From contig NZ_JASC01000014.1 in the NCBI RefSeq assembly GCF_000622365.1, positions 1,488,001-1,552,000 on the forward strand: a stretch of DNA of 64,000 nt. The letters run 5' to 3'. A model generated the notes under the pieces. That model was given only the letters and a program-made list of their open reading frames with translations, was not told where the DNA came from and did no database searches. The position numbers and the translations under genes were made by a program. Source of the stretch: Sulfitobacter noctilucae (lineage in GTDB: Bacteria; Pseudomonadota; Alphaproteobacteria; Rhodobacterales; Rhodobacteraceae). The first letter of the stretch is position 1, and each line of letters begins with the position of its first letter. This document shows positions 38,801 through 46,730 of this stretch, piece by piece.

Positions 38801-39309
38801 ACTTGATGTATCCGAAAGTCTTCCTCGACTACATGAAGCGGCACATTCAGTACGGTCCCGTACGGACCCTGCCGACGCAGACATTCTTCTATGGCATGGA
38901 AGCCTCCGAAGAAATCACAGCTGAGATTGATCCCGGCAAGACCCTTGAAATTCGCATGCAGGCCGAAAGCGAAACGAACGAGGACGGCGAGGTGAAAGTC
39001 TTTTTCGAATTGAACGGCCAGCCCCGCGTGATCCGCGTGCCCAATCGTCTGGTCAAAGCGTCGACCGTCAGCCGCCCCAAAGCTGAACCCGGCAATGAAA
39101 ACCATATCGGTGCTCCTATGCCCGGCGTGGTCGCCTCTATCGGGGCGGTGGTCGGCGCAAAGGTGAAAGCGGGTGATCTGTTGCTGACCATCGAAGCGAT
39201 GAAGATGGAAAGCGGCATCCATGCCGAGCGCGACGCGGTGGTCAAAGCGGTGCATGTCAGCGCAGGTGGACAGATCGACGCAAAGGATCTGCTGGTCGAG
39301 TTGGAGTGA
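35869..39309 (+). CDS. pyc: Pyruvate carboxylase
   Basis: The biotin enzyme carboxylates pyruvate to oxaloacetate for anaplerosis. The 1146-residue single-chain form has a biotin carboxylase domain (about 1-455) with SWGGGGRGM. The carboxyltransferase domain (about 530-800) has TTMRDGHQSLLATRMR and the metal site HFHTHDTAG. An allosteric/tetramerisation linker and the biotinyl domain EAMKMES follow, with biotinylated Lys at about 1112. The start at 35869 (M-P-D-F-K-K) has GGAGG just upstream; a TTG-initiated extension from 35854 is less likely. Confidence 0.97.
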   Translation: MPDFKKILIANRGEIAIRIMRAANEMGKKTVAVYAEEDKLGLHRFKADEAYRIGEGLGPVAAYLSIPEIIRVAKASGADAIHPGYGLLSENPDFVDACENNGITFIGPRAETMRALGDKASARRVAVEAGVPVIPATEVLGDDMEAIRAEAKEVGYPFMLKASWGGGGRGMRPIYEESELEEKVLEGRREAEAAFGNGEGYLEKMILKARHVEVQILGDKHGEIYHLFERDCSVQRRNQKVVERAPAPYLTEEQRAEICDLGRKICAHVNYECAGTVEFLMDMDSGEFYFIEVNPRVQVEHTVTEEVTGIDIVRAQILIAEGKTLAEATGKASQSEITLTGHALQTRVTTEDPQNNFIPDYGRITAYRSATGMGIRLDGGTAYAGGVITRYYDSLLTKVTAKAPTPEMAIARMDRALREFRVRGVSTNIAFVENLLRHPSFLDNTYHTKFIDETPELFQFTKRKDRGTKVLTYIADITVNGHPETKGHPRLPASVRQPKPPESRAEPMMGTRNLLEQKGPQAVADWMQAQQQLLITDTTMRDGHQSLLATRMRSHDMIKVAPAYAANLPTLFSVECWGGATFDVAYRFLQECPWQRLRDLRERMPNIMTQMLLRASNGVGYTNYPDNVVQFFVRQAAESGIDVFRVFDSLNWVENMRVAMDAVIDAGKVCEGTICYTGDIFDPARAKYDLKYYVAMGKELKAAGAHVLGLKDMAGLLKPAQARVLVKALKSEVGLPIHFHTHDTAGIASATILAASEAGVDAVDCAMDAFSGNTSQATLGSVVSALQHTDRDTGLDMDVVREISDYWEEVRHQYGAFETGMQAPSSEVYLHEMPGGQFTNLKAQAASLGLEERWPEVARTYADVNQMFGDIVKVTPSSKVVGDMALMMVSQGLTRADVEDPDTDVAFPDSVIDMMRGNLGQPPGGFPETILKKVLKDEKPNTERPGKHLAPVDLEATRAELSKQLDGIEIDDEDLAGYLMYPKVFLDYMKRHIQYGPVRTLPTQTFFYGMEASEEITAEIDPGKTLEIRMQAESETNEDGEVKVFFELNGQPRVIRVPNRLVKASTVSRPKAEPGNENHIGAPMPGVVASIGAVVGAKVKAGDLLLTIEAMKMESGIHAERDAVVKAVHVSAGGQIDAKDLLVELE

Positions 39310-39439
39310 GTTTTGATGGGGATATGCGGCGACTAAAGGGTGCCGTGCACCCATCCGAATACTTCAAAGTCGTTCGGTTCAGAACTGCCTTTGTGCAGGT
39401 GAGGACGACTGAATCCTAAGGCATGTGGAAAAACGCGGC

Positions 39440-39467
39440 AGGCCCCGCAGATAGCGGCGCGGGGCCT
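39440..39467 (-). terminator. Hairpin after the serine hydrolase gene
   Basis: AGGCCCCGC (39440-39448) and GCGGGGCCT (39459-39467) form a perfect 9-bp stem with a 10-base loop, just downstream of the gene's stop. On the minus strand a short T-run (TTTTT, 39433-39429) follows after seven bases. It may serve both converging transcripts. Confidence 0.65.
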
Positions 39468-39475
39468 GATGCAAG

Positions 39476-40759
39476 TTAATCGTCGAGGTGGCTCTCCGCG
39501 ATTGTTGGATAGATCAGGTTTCTGAAGATCAGGCGCAGGGGACCACGGTTCTTGGGGGACTGGATCATCAGCAAGGCGATCATGTCCTCTTTGGGATCCG
39601 TGTAATAGGCCGTACCAGCGGCCCCACCCCAGTTGAATTCACCCTCGGTGCCGAAAGACGGCGCATTGCCATTCTCAAGACGCACAGCATAGCCGAGGCC
39701 AAAACCATAGCCGGGACCCGGCAGATAGTATTTTCCGGGCTGGATGCCGCCCATATGGTTCGACGTCATCAGTTGCACGGTTTTCGGTGACAGCAGACGG
39801 ACACCATTCAACTCGCCCCCGTTCAACATCATCTGCGCAAATTTTGAATAGTCGTGGACCGTCGACATAAGTCCACCGCCCCCTGACAGGTTCGGCTTGC
39901 GCACGCGGGGGTCAAAGATGCCACGATCTCCAAGCTGCGCATGTTCGGCAAAGGGCTCCGCAATGCGCGCATGATCGGCTTCGTCATCAACGTAGAAAGC
40001 TGTGTCGGACATGCCCAGCGGCTCGAATACCCGTGCCGTCATGAACTCTTCGAGGTTTTGGCCGGTCACCGCTTCGACAACTGCGCCAAGCACATCTGTC
40101 GATCGGGAATATTCCCATTTTGTGCCTGGATCATGCTCGAGTGGCAGGCTGGCCAAAAGATTTGCCTGTTCGATCCCTGTGTTCTCGGGGTTGCTTACCT
40201 CTGCGGCTTTATAGGCTTCTCGCGCGGGTCCAGCACCGAAAAAGCCGTACGTCAGGCCCGAGGTATGCCGCATGAGATCAAGAACCGTCATCGTGCCTTT
40301 GGCGGGTCGGGTCGCCGGATTGCCTTCGGCGTCTTTTTCGCCGGTCACCACGGTCAATTCTTTGAAGGCCGGCAGATATGTCGACACGGGCGCATTCAGG
40401 ATCAGCCGCCCCTCTTCGACCAGCATCATCGCCACAGCAGTGGTGATCGGTTTGGTCATGGAATAGATGCGAAAGATCGTATCTTCCGTCATCGGCTCGC
40501 CGTCCGGTGTGCGTTTGCCCATCGTCGACAGATGCGCGATTTTGCCATCGCGGATCAGCATGATGACAGCACCGGGTGTCATGCCTTTGTCAACAAGCGC
40601 ACCAAATGTCGCATCCATCCGCGCCAAGCGCTCCGGATCAAATCCCAGTTCTTGTGCGTCGCCTCGTGGCAATTCTTCGGCCCTAACGGCACCGATGCTG
40701 GTAAGCGCCGTACTCAGCGCAAATGCCCCAACGGCCAAGCCAAATTTCAATCTGTTCAT
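39476..40759 (-). CDS. Exported serine hydrolase of the class C beta-lactamase/EstB family
   Basis: The 427-residue protein has a signal peptide (cleavage likely after AVRA, about residue 27). A beta-lactamase-related domain follows, with the nucleophile pair Ser100-x-x-Lys103 (S-M-T-K), the family motif HTSGLTYG and the tyrosine motif Y-S-R. Family members include esterases, D-amino peptidases and true beta-lactamases; this one resembles the esterase/hydrolase branch, so antibiotic resistance should not be assumed. The start at 40759 has GGGAGGA upstream, while the frame to 40786 has no signal-like extension. Confidence 0.9.
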   Translation of the reverse strand: MNRLKFGLAVGAFALSTALTSIGAVRAEELPRGDAQELGFDPERLARMDATFGALVDKGMTPGAVIMLIRDGKIAHLSTMGKRTPDGEPMTEDTIFRIYSMTKPITTAVAMMLVEEGRLILNAPVSTYLPAFKELTVVTGEKDAEGNPATRPAKGTMTVLDLMRHTSGLTYGFFGAGPAREAYKAAEVSNPENTGIEQANLLASLPLEHDPGTKWEYSRSTDVLGAVVEAVTGQNLEEFMTARVFEPLGMSDTAFYVDDEADHARIAEPFAEHAQLGDRGIFDPRVRKPNLSGGGGLMSTVHDYSKFAQMMLNGGELNGVRLLSPKTVQLMTSNHMGGIQPGKYYLPGPGYGFGLGYAVRLENGNAPSFGTEGEFNWGGAAGTAYYTDPKEDMIALLMIQSPKNRGPLRLIFRNLIYPTIAESHLDD

Positions 40760-41084
40760 TCTTCGTCCTCCCAATTGATGTAGCACCTAGGCGCTACAAT
40801 CGCAGGTTAGGCAGCGGGTTTGTGGGCTGACAAGAGCAGGAGACCCTGTATTCGCCGCGCTTTGCAGTTTGACGCTGGGTCACTATGCCGACGGGCCGGT
40901 TTAAACGAATATCGAACTTGGGAATAGCGTATTTCTGGTGCTGGAAAGAGAGTGAGCCAAGGTTGGTCTGGTACCATCACGCCCAGGGTGTCAGTCTCTA
41001 GGCGCAAGACATCAACTTGCACCCACACCCAACGATTATTGAACCGCGCCAAAGAAGGCATAGCCCCGCCTCAGGATCACCTAA
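40760..41084. other. 325-base gene-free stretch
   Basis: This region separates the divergent serine hydrolase and VOC genes. It must hold both promoters, but I see no strong repeat, terminator or recognisable operator. An 84-codon minus-strand frame at 40807-41061 has no familiar sequence and is not called. Confidence 0.4.
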
Positions 41085-41465
41085 ATGCACCTTTCCGCTC
41101 TTACCCTCATCATTCCTGACTACGACGAAGCCATTGACTACTACACACGCACCCTTGGCTTTGCCCTGATCGAGGACATCAACCAAGGGAGCAAACGTTG
41201 GGTCCGCATCGCGCCGGCACCTGATGCACAAACCGGGATCATCCTCGCCAAAGCCTCAAACCCGGCGCAAACCAAAGCAATCGGCAAACAAGGCGCTGGC
41301 CGGGTCTGGCTTTTCCTCGAAACCCAAAATTTCGCCGTGGATCATGCCAGACTGATCGCTGCGGGGGTTCAGTTCGAAGAACAGCCGCGTCAGGAGCCTT
41401 ACGGTACAGTTGCCGTCTTTATTGATACATACGGCAATCGCTGGGACTTGATCGAATATTCCTGA
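41085..41465 (+). CDS. VOC (glyoxalase/bleomycin-resistance fold) family protein
   Basis: The 126-residue product has the two beta-alpha-beta-beta-beta modules of the vicinal oxygen chelate fold. They start LTLIIPDYDEAIDYYTRTLGF and run through to FIDTYGNRWDLIEY. The His at position 2 and the Glu near the C-terminus (L-I-E-Y) are plausible metal ligands. Substrate is unknown. It precedes the DUF2244 gene by 68 bases on the same strand. Confidence 0.88.
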   Translation: MHLSALTLIIPDYDEAIDYYTRTLGFALIEDINQGSKRWVRIAPAPDAQTGIILAKASNPAQTKAIGKQGAGRVWLFLETQNFAVDHARLIAAGVQFEEQPRQEPYGTVAVFIDTYGNRWDLIEYS

Positions 41466-41533
41466 CCCGATGCAACCTGTCGCATTGCTCCCTCTGCCCA
41501 AACGGCTATTTTGCCCTCAAACAGGATACCGCT

Positions 41534-42022
41534 ATGCCCTACCAATGGACCACACAACAGGACAAACCCTGCCAACAGATGCGCTTGTGGCCGCATCAAT
41601 CCTTGCCCGCGCGGGGGTTCGCGGCCTTTATCCTGACCACGTTCACCCTGATCCTCATCCCCACGATGGCGCTATTGGGGACAGTACTGCTTTGGGGTTT
41701 GCTGCCCTTTGTGCTGATGGCGGTCGCGGGGATGTATTTCGCGCTTCAACACAATCACAAATCCCGCTTGATCGAAGAGGTGCTCACTTTGGATGGCTCC
41801 AGTGCCCATCTGGTGCACCGCACGCCCAAGGGCGAAGTCAAGGAATGGCAATGCAACCGGTACTGGACCCAAGTGATGAAATACGAACGCGACGGGCCGG
41901 TGCCGCAGTATGTCACCCTGCGCGGCGAAGGCCGCGAGGTCGAGATTGGCGCGTTCCTCAGCGAAGAAGAGCGGGTGGAACTCTATGACGATCTGCAACG
42001 CAGTTTGCAGCGCGAAGCCTAA
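41534..42022 (+). CDS. DUF2244 membrane protein
   Basis: The 162-residue protein has two adjacent membrane spans (about 28-50 and 52-70) followed by a soluble C-terminal domain. That domain contains W-Q-C-N-R-Y-W-T-Q-V and the ending R-V-E-L-Y-D-D-L-Q-R-S-L. The layout matches DUF2244, common in alphaproteobacteria and often near cytochrome oxidase or nth genes. Function is unknown. Confidence 0.85.
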   Translation: MPYQWTTQQDKPCQQMRLWPHQSLPARGFAAFILTTFTLILIPTMALLGTVLLWGLLPFVLMAVAGMYFALQHNHKSRLIEEVLTLDGSSAHLVHRTPKGEVKEWQCNRYWTQVMKYERDGPVPQYVTLRGEGREVEIGAFLSEEERVELYDDLQRSLQREA

Positions 42023-42083
42023 GGCAACCGATCAGTAGGGACCTGTGCAAATCGCACCCATAAGGGCGATTGGGTCGAATATG

Positions 42084-42119
42084 GGAGCGTCTTACTTAAC
42101 GAATGATGTAAGACGCTCC
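42084..42119. terminator. Perfect 12-bp inverted repeat between convergent genes
   Basis: GGAGCGTCTTAC (42084-42095) and GTAAGACGCTCC (42108-42119) are perfect complements around a 12-base loop. It lies between the convergent DUF2244 and yqeY genes. There is no T-tract on either side, so it may be a Rho-assisted or mRNA-stabilising structure rather than a classic terminator. Confidence 0.6.
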
Positions 42120-42140
42120 TGCTCAGAGCTTTCGACCTGC

Positions 42141-42599
42141 TCAGCTTAATCGTTCTTTAACAGTTGGCCCGACTTTGCCAAAGTCCATCTGTCCGGTGTA
42201 CTTTGCCTTGAGTGCCCCGATTACTTTACCCATGTCCCGGATGCTGTCGGCGCCGATCTCGGCAATGGCGGCATCAACGGCCGCTGCGGTTTCATCCTCG
42301 GACAATTGGCGCGGCAGGTATTCCTCTATGATTTCGATCTCGGACCGCTCGCGCTCTGCAAGGTCCAACCGCCCGCCTTCTTCATAGGCGCGGGCCGATT
42401 CCATCCGCTGTTTGGACATTTTTCCAAGGATCGCAAGTACTTCGGCCTCGGGCACGCCGTCATCGATGCCCTTGGCACGGGCGTCGATATCCCGGTCCTT
42501 GATTGCAGCGTTGATCAGACGCAGTGTCGACAGCCGTGCGGCGTCCTTGTCTTTCATCGCCTGTTTCAAAGCGTCAGAGATGCGCGTACGCAGGTCCAT
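42141..42599 (-). CDS. GatB/YqeY domain protein
   Basis: The 152-residue protein matches the stand-alone YqeY family, related to the tail of GatB. It begins M-D-L-R-T-R-I-S-D-A-L-K and contains KDKDAARLSTLRLINAAIKD and IIEEYLPRQLSEDE. GKVIGALKAKYTGQMDFGKV closes the C-terminal subdomain. A link to tRNA-dependent amidation is suggested by homology only. The start at 42599 fits the family N-terminus. It is divergent from carA, whose promoter shares the 192-base gap. Confidence 0.93.
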   Translation of the reverse strand: MDLRTRISDALKQAMKDKDAARLSTLRLINAAIKDRDIDARAKGIDDGVPEAEVLAILGKMSKQRMESARAYEEGGRLDLAERERSEIEIIEEYLPRQLSEDETAAAVDAAIAEIGADSIRDMGKVIGALKAKYTGQMDFGKVGPTVKERLS

Positions 42600-42791
42600 A
42601 AGAAGGGTTCCCGTTCCGTTATGGTCAAGTTGCCCTTCATAGACAATGTGCCACGGACAGGCAATGGGGACAAAGAAAGCTAACCCATTGATACACCACA
42701 ATATCTCATTTCCCTTCTGCCCTTGACCAGATGAGCCGCGGGCAGTAGTTACTGCATCGTTTATCCATTCACATCTGCCGGAGACTGCCCC

Positions 42792-43964
42792 ATGTCCGCA
42801 CCGTCCGCGCCCAGTCGCCCCACCGCCTGCCTTGCTCTGGCGGATGGTTCCCTGTTCTATGGTATGGGCTTTGGAGCCACCGGCCTGACGGTCGCGGAGT
42901 TGTGCTTCAACACCTCGATGACCGGTTACCAGGAGATCATGACCGACCCCTCCTATGCGGGCCAGGTCGTGACCTTTACCTTTCCGCACATCGGCAATGT
43001 CGGCACCAACCCGCAAGACGATGAAACCGGCGATCCGGTGGCCGCAGGGATGGTGGTCAAGTGGATGCCGACGGACCCGTCGAACTGGCGCAACGTCCAG
43101 CCCCTGTCAGAGTGGTTGGCCTCACGCGGACGGATCGCCATCGGCGGCGTCGACACCCGTCGCCTGACCCGCGCCATCCGCCAGCAAGGCGCGCCGCATG
43201 TGGCGCTGGCCCATGATCCTGAGGGCAACTTCGATATTGAGACTTTAATCAACGCGGCACGTGGCTTTGCCGGGCTCGAAGGCATGGATCTGGCCAAAGA
43301 CGTGACCTGCGCACAATCATACCGCTGGGACGAGATGCGCTGGGCATGGCCTGATGGCTTCCCGCAACAGACTGATCCAAAACACAAAGTTGTCGCAGTG
43401 GACTATGGTGCCAAGCGCAATATCCTGCGCTGTCTTGCCTCTGCGGGTTGTGAGGTGACGGTTTTGCCCGCTTCGGCCACTTACGACGATATCATGGCCC
43501 ACAATCCCGACGGGGTCTTTTTGTCCAACGGTCCGGGCGATCCCGCGGCGACCGGCGAATACGCCGTGCCGATGATCCGCGATGTGTTGGACAAAACGGA
43601 TCTGCCAGTGTTTGGCATTTGCCTTGGCCATCAAATGTTGGCGCTCACGCTTGGAGCCAAAACCATCAAGATGAGCCACGGCCATCACGGTGCCAACCAT
43701 CCGGTCAAAGACAACGACACCGGCAAGGTCGAGATCACCTCGATGAACCACGGCTTCGCCGTCGATGCGCAAACTCTGCCCAAAGGCGTTGTGGAAACCC
43801 ATGTCTCGCTCTTTGACGGCTCCAACTGCGGCATCCGTATGGAAGACCGCCCTGTTTGGTCCGTACAGCACCATCCGGAAGCCTCGCCCGGTCCGCAGGA
43901 CAGCTTCTATTTGTTCGAGCGGTTCGCTGAAGCAATGGCGAAGCGCGCAAAGAGTGATGTGTAA
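42792..43964 (+). CDS. carA: Carbamoyl-phosphate synthase small subunit
   Basis: CarA is the glutamine amidotransferase subunit that supplies ammonia to CarB for arginine and pyrimidine synthesis. The 390-residue protein has the N-terminal CPSase domain (SLFYGMGFGATG, FNTSMTGYQEI, FTFPHIGNVG). The class I glutaminase domain has the nucleophile in VFGICLGHQML and the His/Glu pair in QHHPEASPGP. GGAG lies upstream of the start. carB is not in the window. Confidence 0.97.
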   Translation: MSAPSAPSRPTACLALADGSLFYGMGFGATGLTVAELCFNTSMTGYQEIMTDPSYAGQVVTFTFPHIGNVGTNPQDDETGDPVAAGMVVKWMPTDPSNWRNVQPLSEWLASRGRIAIGGVDTRRLTRAIRQQGAPHVALAHDPEGNFDIETLINAARGFAGLEGMDLAKDVTCAQSYRWDEMRWAWPDGFPQQTDPKHKVVAVDYGAKRNILRCLASAGCEVTVLPASATYDDIMAHNPDGVFLSNGPGDPAATGEYAVPMIRDVLDKTDLPVFGICLGHQMLALTLGAKTIKMSHGHHGANHPVKDNDTGKVEITSMNHGFAVDAQTLPKGVVETHVSLFDGSNCGIRMEDRPVWSVQHHPEASPGPQDSFYLFERFAEAMAKRAKSDV

Positions 43965-44012
43965 ACCTGCGTTGGATTAATGGCGGGGAATCCTCGATTA
44001 GGGGCGATCATG

Positions 44013-44028
44013 TTAACCGCCCATTAAC
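44013..44028 (+). promoter_or_regulatory. CtrA-type box upstream of the MshEN-glycosyltransferase gene
   Basis: TTAAC, six bases, TTAAC (44013-44028) is a perfect full CtrA binding site (TTAA, seven bases, TTAA). It lies 50-65 bases before the glycosyltransferase start codon, and a TACATAAAT that could act as a -10 follows at about 44035. CtrA in Rhodobacterales controls motility and related surface functions. Confidence 0.65.
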
Positions 44029-44045
44029 TGCCTTTACATAAATCT

Positions 44046-44077
44046 GGCCTTACACCCTTTCTGTAAGGCCATTTTTT
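44046..44077 (+). terminator. Terminator-like hairpin abutting the next start codon
   Basis: GGCCTTACA (44046-44054), loop, TGTAAGGCC (44062-44070) is a perfect 9-bp stem followed by ATTTTTT. The next codon is the ATG of the glycosyltransferase gene. It is a good intrinsic terminator for carA, yet its 3' arm holds TAAGG, the only ribosome-binding-like sequence for the next gene, so folding could also hide that site. Confidence 0.75.
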
Positions 44078-46021
44078 ATGAGTAACCTGCGGCTTCACTT
44101 ATCTGATCCGCAAATCGCACGCTCCCCGCCTGCCCCCATGCCGATCGGGCGGCATCTGGTGGCTGCGGGTGCAATCAGTACTAGCGATCTGATGCACGCG
44201 CTGGATCTTCAACGGCACGTCGATGCACCTTTGGGTGAAATTCTGATTGCTGAAGGTCTGGCATCACGGAGCGATGTCATGAACGCGCTGGCGCTCCAGC
44301 ATCATGCGCAGTTGGTTGATTTGGACGATGATCCGCCCCCGATCAACCTCACACGGCGTCTGCCCTCCGGGTTGTGTCTGGAATACCGTGCGGTGCCCTG
44401 GATGGATATGGCGGGCACCTTGCTGGTCGCCACCAGCCGACCGCATCAGTTTGACGATCTGCGCCGCGCACTTGGGGTGAAGGCGCATCATATGATCCCC
44501 GTGATCGCGGATGAATTGCAGATCAAACAACAAATTTCGCGGCTGTATGGCGCGGAATTGGCGCAAAGGGCCGCAACCCGTGTCCCTGCTGCCATCAGTT
44601 GCCGGACCTGGGATATCGCTGGCAAAGGGCGGATCATCTGGGCCTCTGCGGTATTGGTCTGCCTCATCTCGGCGCTGATTGCCGCGCCCTTGTGGACTTT
44701 GACCTTAGCGATTCTCTGGGCGGTGATAACTTTGGCCATGACCACTGTGCTCAAGGCCTGCGCTCTCTGGGCGCAGGTGATGAACAAATCACCGGATGAT
44801 ATCACCCCGGCACTCGCCCATCGCTCCATGTCCTACCGATTGCCCCGCGTGTCCATGCTGGTACCCTTGCTGAAGGAACGCGAGATTGCCGGTGCGCTGA
44901 TCGCGCGGCTGACACGTCTTACCTATCCCAAATCGCTATTGGACGTGGTGCTGGTGCTGGAAGAAGGCGATCGAACCACCAGGCAAACGCTGGCAAAGAC
45001 CGATCTGCCACCTTGGATCAGTGTGATCGAAGTCCCCGAAGCCAATCGGCTGACCACGAAGCCGCGGGCGCTGAACTATGCGCTGGATTTTTGTCAGGGC
45101 AGTATCATCGGTGTCTGGGACGCCGAAGACGCGCCCGAGGTCGATCAGATTGAACGCGTCGTCAGCCGGTTTCAGAAAGCCTCGGCGAAAGTGGCCTGCC
45201 TGCAAGGGGTGCTTGATTACTACAACCCGCGCGCCAACTGGCTATCGCGTTGTTTTACCATAGAATATGCCGCGTGGTGGCGGGTTCTGCTGCCCGGTGT
45301 CGCACGGCTGGGTCTGGTAATACCGTTGGGTGGAACGACCCTGTTTTTTCGCCGCAGGACCCTTGAAAAACTGGCAGGCTGGGATGCGCATAACGTCACC
45401 GAAGACGCCGATCTGGGCGTGCGTCTCGCGCGGGCGGGCTATGTGACCGAGCTGTTGCCCACTGTGACCTATGAAGAGGCGAACTGTCGTTTGTGGCCTT
45501 GGGTGCGCCAACGCTCGCGCTGGCTCAAGGGGTTTCTGGTGACCTATTGTGTGCACATGCGCCATCCGGGTCAATTGCTGTCCGATCTGGGGTGGGTGCG
45601 GTTTATCGGCCTGCAAACGATGCTGTTGGCGACCGTCAGTCAATTCGCCTTTGCACCGTTCTTATGGTCGTTCTGGCTGGCGGTCTTCGGCCTCTCGCAT
45701 CCGATTGAGCACACCCTTGGCACACCGGTTTTGTGGTCGATGGTGGGATTGTTCATCCTGTCTGCCACGCTGAACCTTGGCATTTCGATCACGGCGGTGG
45801 CAGGCAAGGATCACCGGCATCTGATGTGGTGGGTGTTCACCACGCCGTTCTACTATCCGCTGGGGGCCCTAGCCGCGGCAAAGGGATTGCAGGAGTTCGT
45901 TGTCAGCCCGTTTTTCTGGGACAAGACGCAACACGGGGTGACCCCGTCGACCGACGACCTGACACCAGCCGAGGTCAGCCCGCCTGCTCGGACCGCGCAG
46001 CGACTTGCTTCAACCGGGTGA
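44078..46021 (+). CDS. Membrane glycosyltransferase (GT2) with N-terminal MshEN-like domain
   Basis: The 647-residue protein has an MshEN-like region at about residues 21-85. It contains two tandem repeats, I-G-R-H-L-V-A-A-G to Q45 and L-G-E-I-L-I-A-E-G to Q74, separated by five residues. This is the layout of the c-di-GMP-binding MshEN motif. Two membrane spans follow (about 185-235). The GT2 domain (about 255-485) has D-A-E-D and the processive motif Q-R-S-R-W (about 478-482), and further C-terminal spans follow. It probably makes or exports a surface polysaccharide; related architecture occurs in the phage N4 receptor protein NfrB. Start position is weakly supported because the ribosome binding site lies within a hairpin. 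Confidence 0.85.
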   Translation: MSNLRLHLSDPQIARSPPAPMPIGRHLVAAGAISTSDLMHALDLQRHVDAPLGEILIAEGLASRSDVMNALALQHHAQLVDLDDDPPPINLTRRLPSGLCLEYRAVPWMDMAGTLLVATSRPHQFDDLRRALGVKAHHMIPVIADELQIKQQISRLYGAELAQRAATRVPAAISCRTWDIAGKGRIIWASAVLVCLISALIAAPLWTLTLAILWAVITLAMTTVLKACALWAQVMNKSPDDITPALAHRSMSYRLPRVSMLVPLLKEREIAGALIARLTRLTYPKSLLDVVLVLEEGDRTTRQTLAKTDLPPWISVIEVPEANRLTTKPRALNYALDFCQGSIIGVWDAEDAPEVDQIERVVSRFQKASAKVACLQGVLDYYNPRANWLSRCFTIEYAAWWRVLLPGVARLGLVIPLGGTTLFFRRRTLEKLAGWDAHNVTEDADLGVRLARAGYVTELLPTVTYEEANCRLWPWVRQRSRWLKGFLVTYCVHMRHPGQLLSDLGWVRFIGLQTMLLATVSQFAFAPFLWSFWLAVFGLSHPIEHTLGTPVLWSMVGLFILSATLNLGISITAVAGKDHRHLMWWVFTTPFYYPLGALAAAKGLQEFVVSPFFWDKTQHGVTPSTDDLTPAEVSPPARTAQRLASTG

Positions 46022-46628
46022 CGAAGGCCACCGAGATATGGGCGCGCAACGCCTCTTCGGCACCGGCTTCGTCCCGCGCTTCGATCATCGACACAATCCG
46101 CAGGTGTTCGGCCTGCGCGATTTCACCGCGCCCTTCGGCAGCCAGTGACGTCGTCGCCATGAGCGCCATAGAGCGGTAAACAAGGTCGAGCTGTTGCACC
46201 AGATACCGGTTGTGTGACGCCAGATGGATTTGTTTGTGAAACCGCCGGTTGCTGCGCGCCAAGGCCGCAGGGTTATCGACGAGCGCATCATCCGCCAGCA
46301 CCATTTCGCGCAGAACGCGTACTTCCTCGGCCGTGGCGTGGCGGGCAGCCAGACGCGCCGCCAAACCCTCCAGCTCGCCCCGCACCACATAAAGCTCTGC
46401 GGTTTGATTGTGATCCAGCGAAGCCACAATCAGGCTACGCCCTTCGCGCGCCAGCAGGGACTGAGTCTCGAGCCGCTGCAGCGCTTCGCGAATGGGGGTG
46501 CGTGACACGCTGAACCGCTCGGCCAATTCGCTTTCGACAAGCCGGTCGCCAGGGCGGAAGATACCGGCATCAATCGCGTCAAGGATCAGCGAATAAGCAT
46601 CGGTCGGGCCGGGTTTGGGCGCAGGCAT
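45975..46628 (-). CDS. GntR-family (FadR/FCD subfamily) regulator
   Basis: The 217-residue protein has an N-terminal winged helix (about 10-75, with GDRLVESELAERFSVSRTPIREAL) and an FCD ligand-binding domain (about 80-210). The FCD domain has metal-ligand His candidates at N-R-R-F-H-K and in AQAEHLRI. Ligand is unknown; many FCD regulators sense organic acids. The start at 46628 has AAGGAA upstream. Its 3' end overlaps the convergent glycosyltransferase gene by 47 bases. A palindrome at 46662-46681 in the divergent promoter region is a likely operator. Confidence 0.93.
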   Translation of the reverse strand: MPAPKPGPTDAYSLILDAIDAGIFRPGDRLVESELAERFSVSRTPIREALQRLETQSLLAREGRSLIVASLDHNQTAELYVVRGELEGLAARLAARHATAEEVRVLREMVLADDALVDNPAALARSNRRFHKQIHLASHNRYLVQQLDLVYRSMALMATTSLAAEGRGEIAQAEHLRIVSMIEARDEAGAEEALRAHISVAFVTRLKQVAARSEQAG

Positions 46629-46661
46629 GGCAGTTCCTTTTGATCGCGTCACTTTACCCGT

Positions 46662-46681
46662 CGCTTGCAATTGCGCAAGCG
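46662..46681. promoter_or_regulatory. Palindrome between gntR and the HAD gene
   Basis: CGCTTGC, six bases, GCAAGCG forms a 20-base perfect dyad between the divergent GntR regulator and HAD phosphatase genes. Size and position fit an autoregulatory GntR operator. A smaller dyad, GGCGC, TT, GCGCC, follows at about 46690. Confidence 0.5.
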
Positions 46682-46730
46682 TCACCGCAGGCGCTTGCGC
46701 CCCTGCCCCGCCCGGCTTAGGCACGGGGAT

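Noticed and set aside
40807..41061. 84-codon frame in the gap before the VOC gene
   Set aside because: No ribosome binding site, no recognisable sequence and it overlaps the promoter region of two divergent genes.
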